Assembly (NCBI RefSeq): GCF_963675165.1 | Contig: NC_087391.1 | Span: 5,302,126-5,366,125, forward strand | Direction of reading: 5' to 3' | DNA from: Halichondria panicea | Taxonomy: Eukaryota > Porifera > Demospongiae > Suberitida > Halichondriidae | Length of the DNA: 64,000 bases | Shown: piece after piece, positions 47,417-61,787 of the stretch | How the letters are laid out: every line of letters starts with the position of its first letter | Numbering within the stretch: the first letter of the stretch is position 1 | Made by a program: the position numbers and the translations under genes | Notes under the pieces: generated by a model | Seen by the model: the letters and a program-made list of their open reading frames with translations, nothing else | The model's database searches: none | What the model was told of the DNA's origin: nothing

Positions 47417-50400
47417 AGGGGGAGGGGCATGTGTGTCAAAGTTACTAGCTAAACGCAAAACTCCACTGTGCCATTATCTGTACTCAATGCAAGTGATAAC
47501 AATTATTTATGGTATGCTTTTTGAAAACATTTTCTCAGCCAAAATAAAAACTACACAATAGAGGGAAACTTGTAGCTATAAAATGATACACAACACATGT
47601 AAATGGGGATTGACGTACTGTACATAAAGACACACAACACACACACTCACATATCTCTGCAGCTGGCATGGTGGGCACTATAGGGAGGTAGAAGGCGGAG
47701 GAGTACTGTCCAGTATGCTCGTCCTCACAGTACACCTTCAGCTCTGTCTGCATCTCGTTCATTGTGGGTAACTACAGACAGAGGGGAGGGTAATATGATG
47801 AAGTGCTCGGGAAAAACAGCTACATAGTTACGAGTAATCTACAACACATGCATTTACCACAAAGCTCTCTACCTAACAATTTTATTCTATCTCTAGAAAG
47901 AATTGTTGACTGCTCAGGAATCAAACTACATTGCACATGTGTTGAGTGGCCACTAACATACTGGTACAGTACACAGAATATACAGTGTACACACTTTGAA
48001 CATTAATAGCATAAAGATCACAAAATAACAAATTCCATGCAGCATCTCTGCCATACACACAGGTACCTACCTGTGCTTGCGCTGTGGTTTGTGCAGGAGG
48101 TTGGGAGACCTCCTTGAGCACGTTGACAGCACTAGTGAGAGTGGTAAGATAATAGCCTCCCTCCCCGTTGAACAGACTGGGGTGAGCCAGTCCCCACATG
48201 TACTCCGCCTCTATCTCCGCCCGATGGAACCCACACTGCACCAACACCCACACAAACAGTGGCAGGAAGTCTGTAGAGAGAGGGGACAGGGAGCGATGGT
48301 TATTTCGTACAATATCACTCACTCTATTCCCCCCAGTGTATAGCACACAATATAAATATGGCTCGATTAACAATTATCTAATATTTAAAAGGGAAAATCT
48401 AATCTAGTTCAAGTTTCCATGAAATCCGATCACACAAAAGACTTACAGAAATCCATTGTGACAAATTAAGCTGTCAATCAATACCCTAACAAACACTATA
48501 CATGTACACATCACCCAATCTCTCTCTTGACTCTTTCAACAGCCATAACTTGAATTCTGTGCATCCAATTTCAACGATTTTAGGATTTTCTGAAAGCTTA
48601 GAAAGAGACCTTTCAAATGGTACCATCAATGTTCATCTTTGAGAGATCAAATAATTTGCTAATTTCAGCCCAATACCATGGATTATAGCCCATGGTCCAA
48701 AGGCGAAAAATGCCAAATCATGGTCCCAACCAAATTTTGGATTTTAACACATCATTTGAAAGATATCGTTCCAAGCTTTCAGAAAATCCTAAAATTGTTA
48801 AAATTGGATCACAGAACTAAAGTATGGCTGTTGAAAGATGATCAACTACATCCCACTAAACAAACACCACTCTCTATAATTATAGCACTGACCATCGGCT
48901 CCCAGATCATTCATAGATTTCTTCGGGGCTTTAGAATCTCGTACATTCTCATATGTGAGACGCACCGCTTCCAGTAGGTACTCCAGTTTAGAGATGGCGC
49001 AAGGTGTCTTCATCATGCGAGAGAACACTTCAGTCAGTTCAGCCACTGCCTTGTCCCCAGGCACCAGCAGGTTCTTCTGTACAGGGGAGAGGGTAGTGAA
49101 ATAGCTAGAGTATGGTATGTACATTGTACATGCAGCACTTCATGGATGCATTTTTATTAGAAGTATACTTTGAAATTGAACTAAGTATCAGGTGGTTATT
49201 ATCAACTATCAATGTACTAGCTCTCAGAGCTGAATGGATCAAGTATCACTATTCCTGTTGATACAGAAACCAGGTTTACATACGTGTAAGCAATAGCCCA
49301 CACTATCCCTCAGCTCACACAACACATTGCAACAAAACTATAGCCAAATACTACTAGTGAGAAAACCAGCCTATAGAGTAAGTCTCCATATTGCAACAGT
49401 GTACTCACCCTGATACCCATCTCCTCCGGTTGTTTCAGCTTTCCCTGGTGGATTGACCTTTGAACCTGGAACAGGAACCCATTCTGAGAGTAATACTCTT
49501 CTATACGGAGGTAGATGTAGTGAGAGAGTGGGTGGAGGATCACTTGCTGGAGGGTCGTCTCCATCACATGCCCAAAGTTGTCACATGACTCCATGCCACA
49601 GTTTATAAGTCCGGATTTATGCTCGCTCAGCAGAAACTCGTGCATTTGAGTGATAAAGGTGCGAATCTGCAGTGGGAGGGAGTTCAAAGCAAATCATAAC
49701 AGCCTGAGGGAGAGAGAACACAATATACAGTAACATCTACACAATATCACAATCACAGTCACAGTCACGTACCTCACTGAGCATCTTCTGATGTGGCTCC
49801 ATGCTGTGTGCTTTCATCTCAGCAATGAACTCGCTGATCCTCCGCCCAAACTCCGCCCCCTGGTCTTCAGACAACGCTATGATGAACTTACGAATCTTCT
49901 TACGAGGTTTTCGAGGTAGTTTCACTACAGATGGGGGGGGAGTATTAAATTCACTTTAAATAACGACGCATTAACGTACATTTCTTTGCCCAAGCTGGGA
50001 GTGCCCCCCATCGCGAACCCTTGGGGTCAGGGGTCACTGATCCACCTCCCTCCGCTGGTTCCCTGTGTATAAAATAATTAGCAGAGTGAAATTTGCCAAC
50101 ACAATGTAGAGCACATGCATAAACTCCAGTACATGTACCAGTTACTGTGGACAAAGAAGCTTCTATGCATGTACTACATCAAAACAGCTTCTGTTTTTGT
50201 ATATACAATGTGCATATCTATTTAGAGCAGACAACCGAACACTACTTATAATATTACACTCACTCGTGAGGTGAAGTTGAGCTGCTGGCTGGGTCACGCC
50301 CCTCCCTCTCATTCTGATTGGTCGCCAGCTTGTCGTCAGATCTGCCCCCTCCTCCCACGAACTCGATTGGCTCGTACAAGTGCTCGGATCGTCGTGATGT

Positions 50401-53400
50401 GGGCATGGCGGGGACATCATCTCCTCGCTCATACCTGTGCATGGGTGAGAGTACAATATCATATAATCAAGTAACAGCTGTACACACACACACTCATAAT
50501 TAATTATTGGTACAGTAGAACCTCGATTATCCGGACACCTTGGTTCCAGAAGCAGGCCGGATAAGTGAATATGCCGGATAATCGAATAGATAAACCACGC
50601 CTTGATCCACCCACTTTATTGATAAACAGCAGTGCCACATGGTTGTCTGCGCATGCACAGAAGATAAGCAGGCATGTCTCCATGGTAACAGCTGCAACGC
50701 ATGCGCGTTTGAGGGACACGCCCATTTTCTAATCTGATAACAAGAAAACTGCTAAGCCGGATAATGAAGGGCCGGATAATGGAGGTTCTACTGTACAGAA
50801 GTAACGAGCCTTGCTAACATGTACTTTCATGCATATACAGTAGAACCTCGATTATCCGGCTTGGCAGTTTTCTTGTTATCGGATCAGAAAATGGGCGTGT
50901 CTCTAAAATGCGCATGCACGTTGCAGCTGTTACCATGGAGACATGCCTGCTTATCTTCTGCGCATGCGCAGACAACCATGTGGCACTGCTGTTTATGAAT
51001 AAAGTGGGTGGATCAAGGCGTGGTTTATCTATTCGATTATCCGGCATATTCACTTATCCGGCCTGCTTCAGGAACCAAGGTGTCCGGATAATCGAGGTTC
51101 TACTGTAATTATTTGATCCTTCAAGATTAGCTACTTCTTGTATTTCTAACAGAACTACATGCAAGTTAGTGTGTACATATAGATTCAAACTCACTTTGTT
51201 GCAGTTCTTGACGACACCGCTGGTCTTTTTGTTCGTGAGTCTGACTGTGATCTCTGAAGTGAGTGTTTGCGGAGATTCGTGAATCCCTGGGGTTTGGGGG
51301 GTATAATTGGGGCCGGTGTGCGAGGGGGCCGCATTGGGGTGCCCCCTTCCGTGGGTAGCAGCGGCTTAGGGGGGACGGGTGGTGGTTGTGGTCTGGGGGG
51401 TAGCGTAGGCGCATTGCTAGGCTGTTTGGTGGAGAGTTTTCTCAGTATGTGTGGGCTCTTCCTTGGTTTAGTTGCTTTAATTGGAGGGCTTCGCTTCGCT
51501 GGCGGAGAAGTGGAGGGAGATTTAGTTTCAAACATTTCAACCAGAGAGAGCACTTTGGGGGAATCAGGAGGTGTGTTCACCGCACTGTCCGCAGATCGGC
51601 CCAGGGCTTGGTCTTCGACTCGACGATTAACTACACTGGGGGCAGGTACTGGGCCTGTAGGGGGCGGCAGATACGTGCTGTTGTGTTGGGGGGACGCAGG
51701 CCAGTGGTTGGATTCTGAAAAGGCTGGGGCCGGTGGTTTCCTGTCGAGCATGTACAGCTGTGATAGGTCCATATCGACGAGGCTGCTCACTCTTCTTGCA
51801 GATTGGAAGAGGCGCACTTGCTCCTCTTCGTACTCTATGGGTTCATAGTCCAATGGAACGTCTGTTCTTGGGGGTTTGGGGGGTGGGATTCGCTTCTTAA
51901 TCGCTTTAGGCGACCCCCCAACACTTCTACTCTCACCTTTAGCTTCTTTAGGTGGAGACAATCTCGTCTTCTCTAGCCTGCCATTTAAATAGCTCTCGTG
52001 TTTGATGCCATTTATGAATATCTCTTCCAATCTTTGTTTTTGTTTATCGCCACTGGTGATAATTCTCGGGCTCTTGGGGGGTATTTTAGGGGGTGTGGTC
52101 TTGGGGAGGGGGATGGAGTAGGGCTGGGGTTCATCAGGGTCACTGTCCGACGAATCTGGAGTGGATAGAATCATAGTCAATGAAGAGATACTAGCACACA
52201 ACAAATTAATTATAACTATCACTGTCAGAATTAAATACTTACATTGTACATGAACGGTAGTCCACAGAAACATCTACATGCATGCTGCCATCAGTGTGTA
52301 TATGTATAATTATGCCTGGGGCTACACAGTTACCACATCACTGCTAATCGTCACATGCTAGTCCATAATCACTATACACTGTTTGCAAATATAGAATCAA
52401 CAAACTAGTGCGCTCTGCCAGAAGCAAAATTTATACAGTGGGAAAGACCTACAATGCACACACAGTTTCCGTAACAACTGCCTCGGGGAAGGAGCTAGGC
52501 TAGAACATTAGCAGAAAGATAAAAGATAATGGCTAATAATAAACAAGTGACTTAAGACATAATAACTATATCATGATCCTCATATTATCTCGCTGACTTA
52601 ATAGCAACTGCATGTACATGTAACAATATACACACACAGCTGCAGGAAAACAGCATCTAAATCAACTATAATTATTAATAGTGTATATACATCAAAGAAT
52701 GGTAAAGTCCCACTAGGTTTCAACCGGAAGACAATAACGTGCTTCACTATATAATTTAGCTCTCACCACTTGAGTCTTCTTGAATCTGACTGACAGGTGG
52801 CTTTAGACAACATGGCATTCCGCCACTGGAGGAGACAAAGAGAAAGGAAGGTGAGTGCGTGAGACGTATATACAAAGAGGGTACGCTCACTGACCTTTGA
52901 TGGAAGCAGAAATAGGCGAGGAGGTCGTAAATAGAGAGAAAAGGAAGGTTGGACCCTTGAATAGTGAGAAAATCTGCACAGGAATGAATAAGAAATGATC
53001 AGAATCAGATCTGCAATGATCATACAAGCTACCGTCTCTACTGGGAGGGGGGTTACTGATGATTAGGGGCTTACCCTACTGATTGGTCTGTATGATAATT
53101 GCTAGGGGCTTACTCTGCTGATTAGTCTGTATGAGAAAGTGGCTGACAGCTGGGTCATCCACGGGCATACGCAGTGTCAGAGCATAGCGAGCCTTCTGAG
53201 AGTTGCGAACCACAAAGGTCTGCAAGGAGAGAGACGAACAACCACCATGCAATGATGTAAGATGACAGAGTCACTAAATGCATTATCACTGCCAAGAGAA
53301 TTAAAGTGCACGTTCATGCCATAAAGAAATACCATGGTTACTACATTGACAGACAAGCAATGCTCTATAAGGTACACCGTGAAACAATTGATCTACTTGT

Positions 53401-55068
53401 ATATATAGCCAGCTAGCTGTAGAGAGGGGGTTTTAGTAATTAAATACTATGGCTTTTAGTTTACACAGGTTCTTAAGCAAATAAACTCTACACACTCGCT
53501 AAATAATAAACATATTCATTCATATTCTTATATGCACTGTGTTCAGTGTGTTTAATGGGCAAAAATATCTCGTTGAAGTAAAAATAAACACTTCTAACAT
53601 TTACGCAGAAAGTGATGCACATCCTACACATCCTACGTATACATCGCTCTATAAATAAAAGAGGAGAAATGTAAGGCATCAGACCCCCTGTAGATAGCCC
53701 CCCATGTAGACAGACCCCCCAGGCCTGTAGACACAACTCACCCCTGTTGGCTTGTTGAACAGTAGCTTAGCAGCTGTAAGTGGAAAGAGTGATATCAACA
53801 TAACTGCCAAGAATTTAGTTCCAGAACTACAAAGAAACTGCAATGCACTCTTTCAATTACTACACAATGAGCTAACATGACACACCTCAGTGCCTCGGAA
53901 AAACTGCATTTATTGTTTTTCCATAATTATACAAACCAGGATAGCTATTGTCTTAGCAACCATACACATGTACAAATCATGTAAGTATATATATATATAT
54001 ATATATATATACAGGGGTTCCTCTAGGCCTGGAAGTTTACCTTTGCCTCTGTCTTTGCCTAAAGAAACTGAGTAATATCGTATGCCATTGATAGAAGGTG
54101 GTCTATTGTTATAACTATAATGGACCTGTTATACCGGTTGTTTGTTTGCAGGCAACACCTGTCACTGAGGATATGACACCAGGCTATAGTCGGTACAGAG
54201 CACCTTTAAATAGGCTGTCAAATGGATCACTTTCAAATGCCAAGCTCGACAGTAAACACACTCAGGTAGCAGGAGCATTTACCCTTAAAATTTAACTTAA
54301 ATATAATACTCACCGTCTTGTCTTGAGAGGTTGGGCATGAGCCACTGGGTCTCCGTCTGTCTGAGGTACGTGGCGGCTGTGTTCTTGTCAAATACCACCA
54401 GGTGGGGTCTTGACGCTCTCCGGGGGGCCAGGGCAAACATCTCATAGCGAAGATTCCTGGAGGGCATTAATATAGTTGTGCATATTAAACTCAAGGGAGA
54501 GAGTTCACCATTAACAATTATAATATTTTAGACCATGCAAATGAAACACTTAATCAGTGATAGTGGCCAGAGCATTCGTTTGTTTATTGAAGCAGCTCTG
54601 AGATATCTAAACATGTCAGACATACTAATATACCCCGTTGTGATGATCGCACTTGAGGCACTAAAGAGAGCAGCAAAAATAACACCCTAGCTATTTAAGA
54701 TATGATAAGGCCCACAGAGTCAGTGATGCAATACACAACAGAAGTACGCACAATATTTGCATCATTTGTAATATCAGCTCCTAAACTTTAAGCTAAAGTC
54801 AGAAATGTGCTTATTTCATGATCATAATTATTACGAACAGACTGCACTGATGTTATCCAGTGTACAGTAATGTCTCACTCTGCAATGGGGACGATGCTCT
54901 TCCTAAAGTGGACCTGCTCATAGTCTCCCAGTTTCTTCTTGTGGCTCTCCAACACCTGCAGCAGACACACTCACTTATAAATATATATCTATCTCTCACA
55001 GACTTGATTCAAACTTGGTCTACCTTGAAATAATCCCCTTGAGATTTCTGCACATGAGCAGCTGCCAT
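47130..55068 (-). CDS. RIN-family Ras effector / Rab5 exchange factor, complete
   Basis: RIN proteins bind active Ras and activate Rab5 on early endosomes. Sixteen exons: 55068-55024, 54955-54879, 54456-54314, 53773-53742, 53219-53114, 52973-52895, 52825-52767, 52155-51195, 50434-50264, 50062-49980, 49924-49773, 49666-49409, 49076-48893, 48270-48071, 47771-47651, 47353-47130; in frame, ~964 aa. An SH2 domain spans ~80-165 (WLMPNLSRQDAAKLL, GTFVVRNS, LPFLSIYDLLAYFC). A proline-rich region with SH3-type ligands (KKRIPPPKPPR, LPPRPQPPPVPPKPLLP) fills ~165-500. RIN-homology and VPS9 catalytic regions cover ~590-850 (DDFLPLFVWVLVQCG, HPSLFNGEGGYYLT). A Ras-association-like segment ends the protein (ALFTVINGKSTM). 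The N-terminal ~80 residues are less familiar. Which vertebrate RIN it matches cannot be said. Introns carry inverted MITEs. Confidence 0.9.
47354..47413. repeat. GT microsatellite at a 3' splice site
   Basis: On the minus strand this (CA)n tract runs directly into the AG of the last RIN exon acceptor, replacing a pyrimidine tract. Confidence 0.9.
48533..48837. mobile_element. Foldback MITE, 305 bp
   Basis: Ends CTTTCAACAGCCATAACTT and near-complement. The two ~90-base arms (TTTTCTGAAAGCTTAGAAAG.. and complement) pair almost along their whole length. It lies in a RIN intron (between exons 49076-48893 and 48270-48071). Confidence 0.75.
50513..50793. mobile_element. pogo/Tigger-like MITE, left member of inverted pair
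   Basis: CAGTAGAACCTCGATTATCC ends with TA on both sides. Orientation is opposite to 50838-51105, 44 bp away. Located in the RIN intron between exons 52155-51195 and 50434-50264. Confidence 0.8.
50838..51105. mobile_element. pogo/Tigger-like MITE, right member of inverted pair
   Basis: Same family as 16353-16660 and 50513-50793, TA-flanked. With its neighbour it forms a ~270-bp imperfect hairpin in the RIN transcript. Confidence 0.8.
53987..54012. repeat. TA microsatellite
   Basis: (TA)n in a RIN intron. Confidence 0.8.
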
Positions 55069-55711
55069 ACTGAATCTTTAGCTTGAGAACTGTTTTGTGT
55101 ACTATATTTTCTTTATGTGCCTTCTCACTATAAAATAGATTGGCTTTTGATCAATCATGCATGTCAACAAACTTCTAATTAGGCGAATTATTAAATTCAA
55201 TTTCCCCCACGTGGAGATTATACAGCTTCTTCCTATGACGACCTTTCCCCTAGTCCCAGCAACCGTTCCATTAAAGAAAAAACGGCTTGGTAACGAGGCT
55301 GCTATATGGCTTCGTGCATTCTGCTGTTTTGACAACGTGCACCGCAGAGGTTTCACTAAAGACCCATGATCAAAGCACCTCAAGCAATTTCTGCAGTGTT
55401 CAAGCTCTCAAGCTCTCAAGCAAAGATCTGCAGTGCTGCTGTATTTATAATTGTGAGCATTTTGTAACCTATGCACTGAAAGAGTGCAAGCTAGTTCTGT
55501 TCCTTTAGATACGTGCAGGTGGCTAGCTAGTAAATACCTAGGTACATTTTTGGCCATTTTTGGCACAGGTACAGGTACAGGTAGCTATCTATTTTGATTG
55601 ATTTAGGCATGGATCATAGTTGCAGAAATTGTTTGTCAATGCAAGTCACTGATTGCTGATACACACACACACACAGCTCTACATACATACTTATTATCAA
55701 GTGAGCTAGCT
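55069..55711. promoter_or_regulatory. Divergent RIN/RhoGEF intergenic region
   Basis: 643 bp between the two head-to-head start codons. Contains GTACAGGTACAGGTA repeats near 55568 and a short CA tract near 55660. No clear TATA box or factor site. Promoter role is positional inference. Confidence 0.4.
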
Positions 55712-57575
55712 ATGTCTTTATACAAGAGACGACGCTCTAAAGAGAGGCCAGTTTCAGTGTATACTGGCAGGAGTAGTCCTGTCCTGGTCAGCTACAAGAA
55801 CCAGTACTCCACCTCTCAGCCTACTAGCCCCTTCTCTGATGAGTCTCTGAGCATGTTGCTGACGAACGCATACAGTATGGCTGACAATACCTGTATCAGT
55901 GAGGAGTCTGGCTGTGCACTGGACACCACTCTCACCAGCAGCTGCAACACACAGTCAGAGAACCTCGACGTAGAGGTGAGTCACTGGGTCCTAATACTGC
56001 AGCATACAGCTAGACTAGACGTAGCTAAGATATTATCTGCTCACCATCACGTATCTACCACACATGGTTGCGCACCTCAATTAGTTCTGGTTTATGTACC
56101 GTAACCATTACTATAATAATAGCTATGTTTTCTTTGCTGAAGTCGAGTCTTGTTATAATCACCTATGTAATTTTCAGCTTGCTATTTAGTAGCTAGCTGT
56201 TAATGAAGTGGTACTTGAGATGGTGCGTGCTCTGGCTTAGTTGGCGTGTCGATGGCTCTAGGTGGGTGGTCTAAGTGTGGATGACCTTACATGCCAACTG
56301 AATAGCTTATAAAAGGAACACTAGAGCAACTCTAGCTCAGTGTTTGGTTCTGTTTAGTTAGTGTACACAAGTGCAATCTGATCTTAGACTAGTGTAGCTA
56401 GAGCTAACCTAACCCGAGGATTCATTCTCTCTACTATTTAAAGTGTTGGACAATGACTCGAAGATTACTGCTCAAGAAGCGTGCTTTAAGACAGGTGACC
56501 ATTCAATACAGCATTGTGGGAGAGCTGCATCAATTAGCTCAGAGTAATGGAAATCATGGCTCTTGCAATAAACAAACAGCTTGCGATATAGGTGTAACAT
56601 GATCCCCCAGCTACTCAATCAACTGTATATTTAGACCCAGTATTACTGGCTACGCTCAAGCTGATTCATAGCTCCAGACAGAGCATTCATGACCTTGAAT
56701 CTAGTTAGCTAACTGCGATAATGGGCCTAGCCCTCCACTGTGTCTCTGCATGGGATGCTGTAGGCAAGGCTGTTACTGACAGCACCATGTTTAACGTTAT
56801 AGCTTCACACTTAATTGGTCAGTCGGTGTGCTGCTTTGCTGGAGACATTAGAACTGTGTCTCTGTGTGAGCATTGGTGTAACTTAAAGAGTGGTTTTAAA
56901 GCCATGATTATCCTCCCCTGCAGATTGCAGAACTCCAGCATTCTCCTACACGCGATGGAAAGAAGGTTTGGACCTTTGACAGTCCAGATGTCTCACCCGT
57001 TTCCATTCCAAGATCTGAAGGCCTATCAGGTACAGTAACCACCACCTTGTATTATATATGTACGTACGCAGCTAAGCCACAATAATTATAGCTGTTAGGG
57101 AGTTCTGGCCAACAATAATAATTATATTATTTTATGGGTGGAATTGTATTTTAAACTTGACTTCCCCAAAAGGGTGCAGTTGTGTTTCAGATGGTTATCT
57201 ACATGGCCAGAACAACAGCTTGTTAGTCTGAGCCTTGTGCCCGGGGCTACTCCCTGTCTTATAAGGTGGAACTGTTAGTAGTGGTTACAACACCGTTGCC
57301 ATAGTTAAGTGGATATGATTTTATTAGTTACATGCCGGGTTAGTTGAATGATCGAACTACACATCCTGTGACTCACTCAGACAGCTAGGTGTAGGTGGTC
57401 CAGGGAGTGATGAGACTGAAACATGACACCACTCTAGTTCTGTAGGGCACTTAATTCTCTACTAGTTATAAGTGGAGCTATGGAAACACTTTTTAGAACA
57501 TGTTTATTTAGACCTACCCAACCGTATCGCAGCGTGTGTTGCTCATTAAGGTGTATCATGTTACAATTACAAACA

Positions 57576-57617
<42 letters not shown>

Positions 57618-60600
57618 CACACACACACACCGCAGGGTCCCCCTCTCCGGACGTCACTCCGATAGCCCTGAGGGAGCGTAATGGACAGCTGACTGACAGC
57701 ATCCCCCCGTCCCCTGCCTGCAGCACAGTCAGCTCCACCCTCCACCAGCTGGCCTCACGACTGAGGGGCACGCAATCCACCGCAGCTATTGAATACCCAG
57801 GAAATGGTGAGCAGAAACAAATTTTTACAGTTTTAGACTAAATTAATATAATGTCTCCTACACACTGTACAAGGAGGTACTAGCATGTCGTAGTAATGGC
57901 TATAATTATGTTGTAATTCTTGTCAATGGATGCTAAGAAAAATATAATGTGTTGAAATTAAGTATATCCAGCTCTAGTTACCCATCCATTGATGTAAATA
58001 TCTCCTGTTACTGTTTTCTCACCACTGCTGTGGGTTTGTCTGGTTCACTGTCTACCAGCTTACATAATAAGTTATTATGAGAATCGAAAACAACCTTGTT
58101 TTTGCTCAAGCCTACACAACCACTGACCTCACGTATAGATTTCCATTCTTGTTATGGCCTTGAGACAGTTCGCAAAGCTCAAAGCGACCCAACCCCAGAG
58201 TGTCTTGTCTATAGCTGTAGTTTGGATAACAGTGAAATAAGAGATGCTATTGGAAGAGCTGGCCCACCCACCAGTTATATAAGTCACACTTCTTGTATTG
58301 TCTAGGTTCCCTTGATTATGTACCGTACATGTAGACATACAAGACAAGACAAATACTTTGTAGGTAGTTTGTTCGTTTGGATTCTCTTATTCAAACTACT
58401 GACTAGATCTTCAGCTACATGTATCATAGTTTGTTAGTTGTTGTTGCTAAGCTGCTAGTCCAAGATTGTTAACCATCAGGGCACGTACGTAGTCAATGTT
58501 GTTATTCACTCATTAATGGACACGTGTGTATACAACCACTTTTAGTATCACCATTTGGCAAAGCTTCACTAGTGCACAGCTTAAGAGCTGTCCATTCTCA
58601 GCTAGTCCACATAGCTATGCCTATTGAGGCATGAGATAATTAAAGAGCACCTTTGAACATTCAGTGAGAGCATTAAAAGGACACTCTTTGAACTTGGAGT
58701 CCTCTCATGCAGTGTTGTTAAGGAAGTGCTGTATTGCTGATGGTAACCCGATGACTAGGCTAGGCCTACCCTACTAGTTCATGCAAATCCTCCCACTCAC
58801 TGTGCTTTAATCCACAAATGGCTCAAGTTACCCGGGCCCTTTAGAGGTAGCCCCACATGTGTACCGGCTGTTTGTGTTCAGGCGTGTGAAATGTGTTTTA
58901 ATTTGTATAGAGAGGCCTTTGGATTACATTAGCTGTATTGTACAGCAATTAAGTGTCTGGGGGGGGGGTTAGGGTCAAAGTGCAATAAACACGATTAAAG
59001 TACTTCAATGCGATCTCAATGTACTTTGAACGTAATTATTTTGACCTGATTTTCCATGAATAATGTTAAAAGGTGATTTTCTTTGTTATTGATCATGATA
59101 ACAGCTAGTACATGTACACACACGCCTCCCCCTTGCAGAGCGTCGCTACATGATCATCAGTGAGATCATAGACACTGAGCGACGTTACATAGCCAGTCTG
59201 GAGATTCTCCTCAGCACTTACCTCCCCGCCCTGGAGAACGTCGTGGCCGCTAGAGACCTGCGTCTGTTGTTCCCTGCTCAACTGGAGCCGCTGGTTGAGA
59301 GACACAGCAATCTCCTCGTAAAGCTGGAGGAGAGGATGAGCGACAACACGCTCTTCCCTGGCATCGTGGGCGATATATTTGCCCGGCTACTCAAAGAGAG
59401 CAATGTGAGTGCATGGTGTGGTAGCCAGACTAATTTTCAACAAAGTATATCCCACGGGACTATTATAATATTATAGTGATTAACTGTGCCCCGTTGCCAG
59501 GCAGCAAGTCAATGATTTCAGTCTGATGTAATTTAACAAAGTTTAAGCTTTTAAATTTAACATGCTTTTCTTGGCAGTGCTGATATAGTCTGGTGTGTAC
59601 GTGAGGGGATGCATTCTTGAATGATATTCAGTGTCTCACTTTATTAGTGCCAATTATGAGGTGTGTGCATGTGAACAAGAAATCCTAGCCTTGGAGCTAC
59701 AGTAATTGATACAGCTACAATGGAACTATAGCTCTAGCCGGGCACGTGCATATCCGTGGGCCTTGTTCTACGTGTAGATTCCATGTAGCTGTAATGCTTG
59801 CCCTGTAGTGACGTCCATGCTCTTATATCATCCTGGGTCAATTTGATATTTACATTCCTACGTCATGTAGCTAGCTATATGAGCTGTCAGTATAATTACA
59901 TGATCAGTTGTACGTGTTTGCAATATATCATATCCATTACGTTTTACTAGTGTGTATATATTGGCTTCTAATTCCAGCCAGCTAGCATGAACCTTCATGT
60001 ACCCTGAACCTTCACGTACCCTGACTGTATTATGACCTCAATATACCGATATCCTGTATACTCAGTGAATTATGGAATCACCTGATCACCGCCTTGCATG
60101 CAATATACACCCACCCACTCTCCGTACTGCCTTTTACTAAATCCCACCCTAGCCTGCAAACGAGGAGGGAAGCTTTAGTGTGTAACGTCTGTCTGTCTGT
60201 CTGACATTATAACCCCTACATGATGCATAGTGACAATAGGTCATATCCTCCCCAGCTAGTTAGTGTATCCGGCCTCCATTAGTGATAATGACTTGTTTGG
60301 GTCAACTCAGTTAACAAAGTATTTGCAGAATTGTTGTGACAGACATCGATATGGTCAAAGAAGCCACAGTGTTGAGGATGCAAATTGGAACAAATATTAT
60401 CATGACCATTAAACAACACAAACAGAATCAGACGCGCTACAAAATTGGTAGAATATTCAGTCCCTTCTCTAAGATTGAATTTCATTACCAAATTTGAATC
60501 CTTTTATCCATGCACAGACTGACATCCTGAACATGTACAGTGCGTACATGAATGAGTTCAAGGTTGCCATGGCTACACTGGCCCGCTACGAGCAGGACTC

Positions 60601-60872
60601 GGTGGAGTTCCATAACTTGTTATTGCTGTGTCAGCACAGTCCATCCTGCGAGGGCCTCAGTCTCGCCTCGTATCTCCTCACACCCATCCAGAGGTTACCA
60701 AGATACGAACTACTCTTAAAGGTACGAACTAGCCAAATGGTTAAATCTTTGCAAATGGTATTTCTCTCTGATAAGCAATTGAAGTCATATCGATGTAGTC
60801 TTTCATGAATTGTTTTATGGTCCCTCATATACGAGCACGATGTCATGTTCTGATGTACATGTACAGTACCCC

Positions 60873-60908
<36 letters not shown>

Positions 60909-61744
60909 GTCTTCCTGTGATAGCCTCCACATTCAATGTGTCATTTCATAGTGCTAATAAATAAAATCTTCTTCTTCCATAATTGCAGGAGCTCTTGCGA
61001 CAGACTCCAATGGACCATCCAGACAACTTCTACGTGAGTGATGCTATCGACCTCATCCACCATGAGCTACTCCGCTTGAACCAGTCCATCAAGTCCTGTC
61101 AGCAGGCTTGCTCTGTGAGGCGTGTGAGTGTGCGCAGCAAAGCCTCGTTCAGAGCAAGGACAGAGAAAGCCATTGCTAAACTCAAGAGGTGAGCAATCAT
61201 TATAAGCATTTATATGTAGGTACTAGCTACTACTAATCGTTAGTTATGTCTGCATGTACATGTAGGTATTTGTTCCACCTTACTATGAAATGGATTAGAT
61301 ATACATTCATGGCAGCCTGGCTTTAATTCGTAGTTACACACTGTATATTGATGCACTATACATTAAGCTGCATGTGTATCATTCGTCCCACCCTAGTTTG
61401 GAATTGCTCACTATAGGACTAGACAAAGCACTGTTACAGTGGTAATGTATGCATGTACTGTGCATTTGAAGAGGGTTTGCTGTATTTAGGCAGAGCAAGC
61501 GTATGAGAATGTGCATTGTTTGAATTCCAATGAAGTGCAGACAGACAGTAGCCTCTTTGATTCTCGCTTAATCAGCTGTATAAACTGACTAATTAAAATG
61601 TACATGTACATGTACAGCTATTGAAATGGCCTGCAAGACAATTGTCTCATGGTCTCATGGGTGTGTTGTGCGGAAAATTTTCCACACATTTCAAGCATGA
61701 CATTGCCTGCTTTAAAAATGTCAATACCCCACACAACTACACAC

Positions 61745-61787
<43 letters not shown>

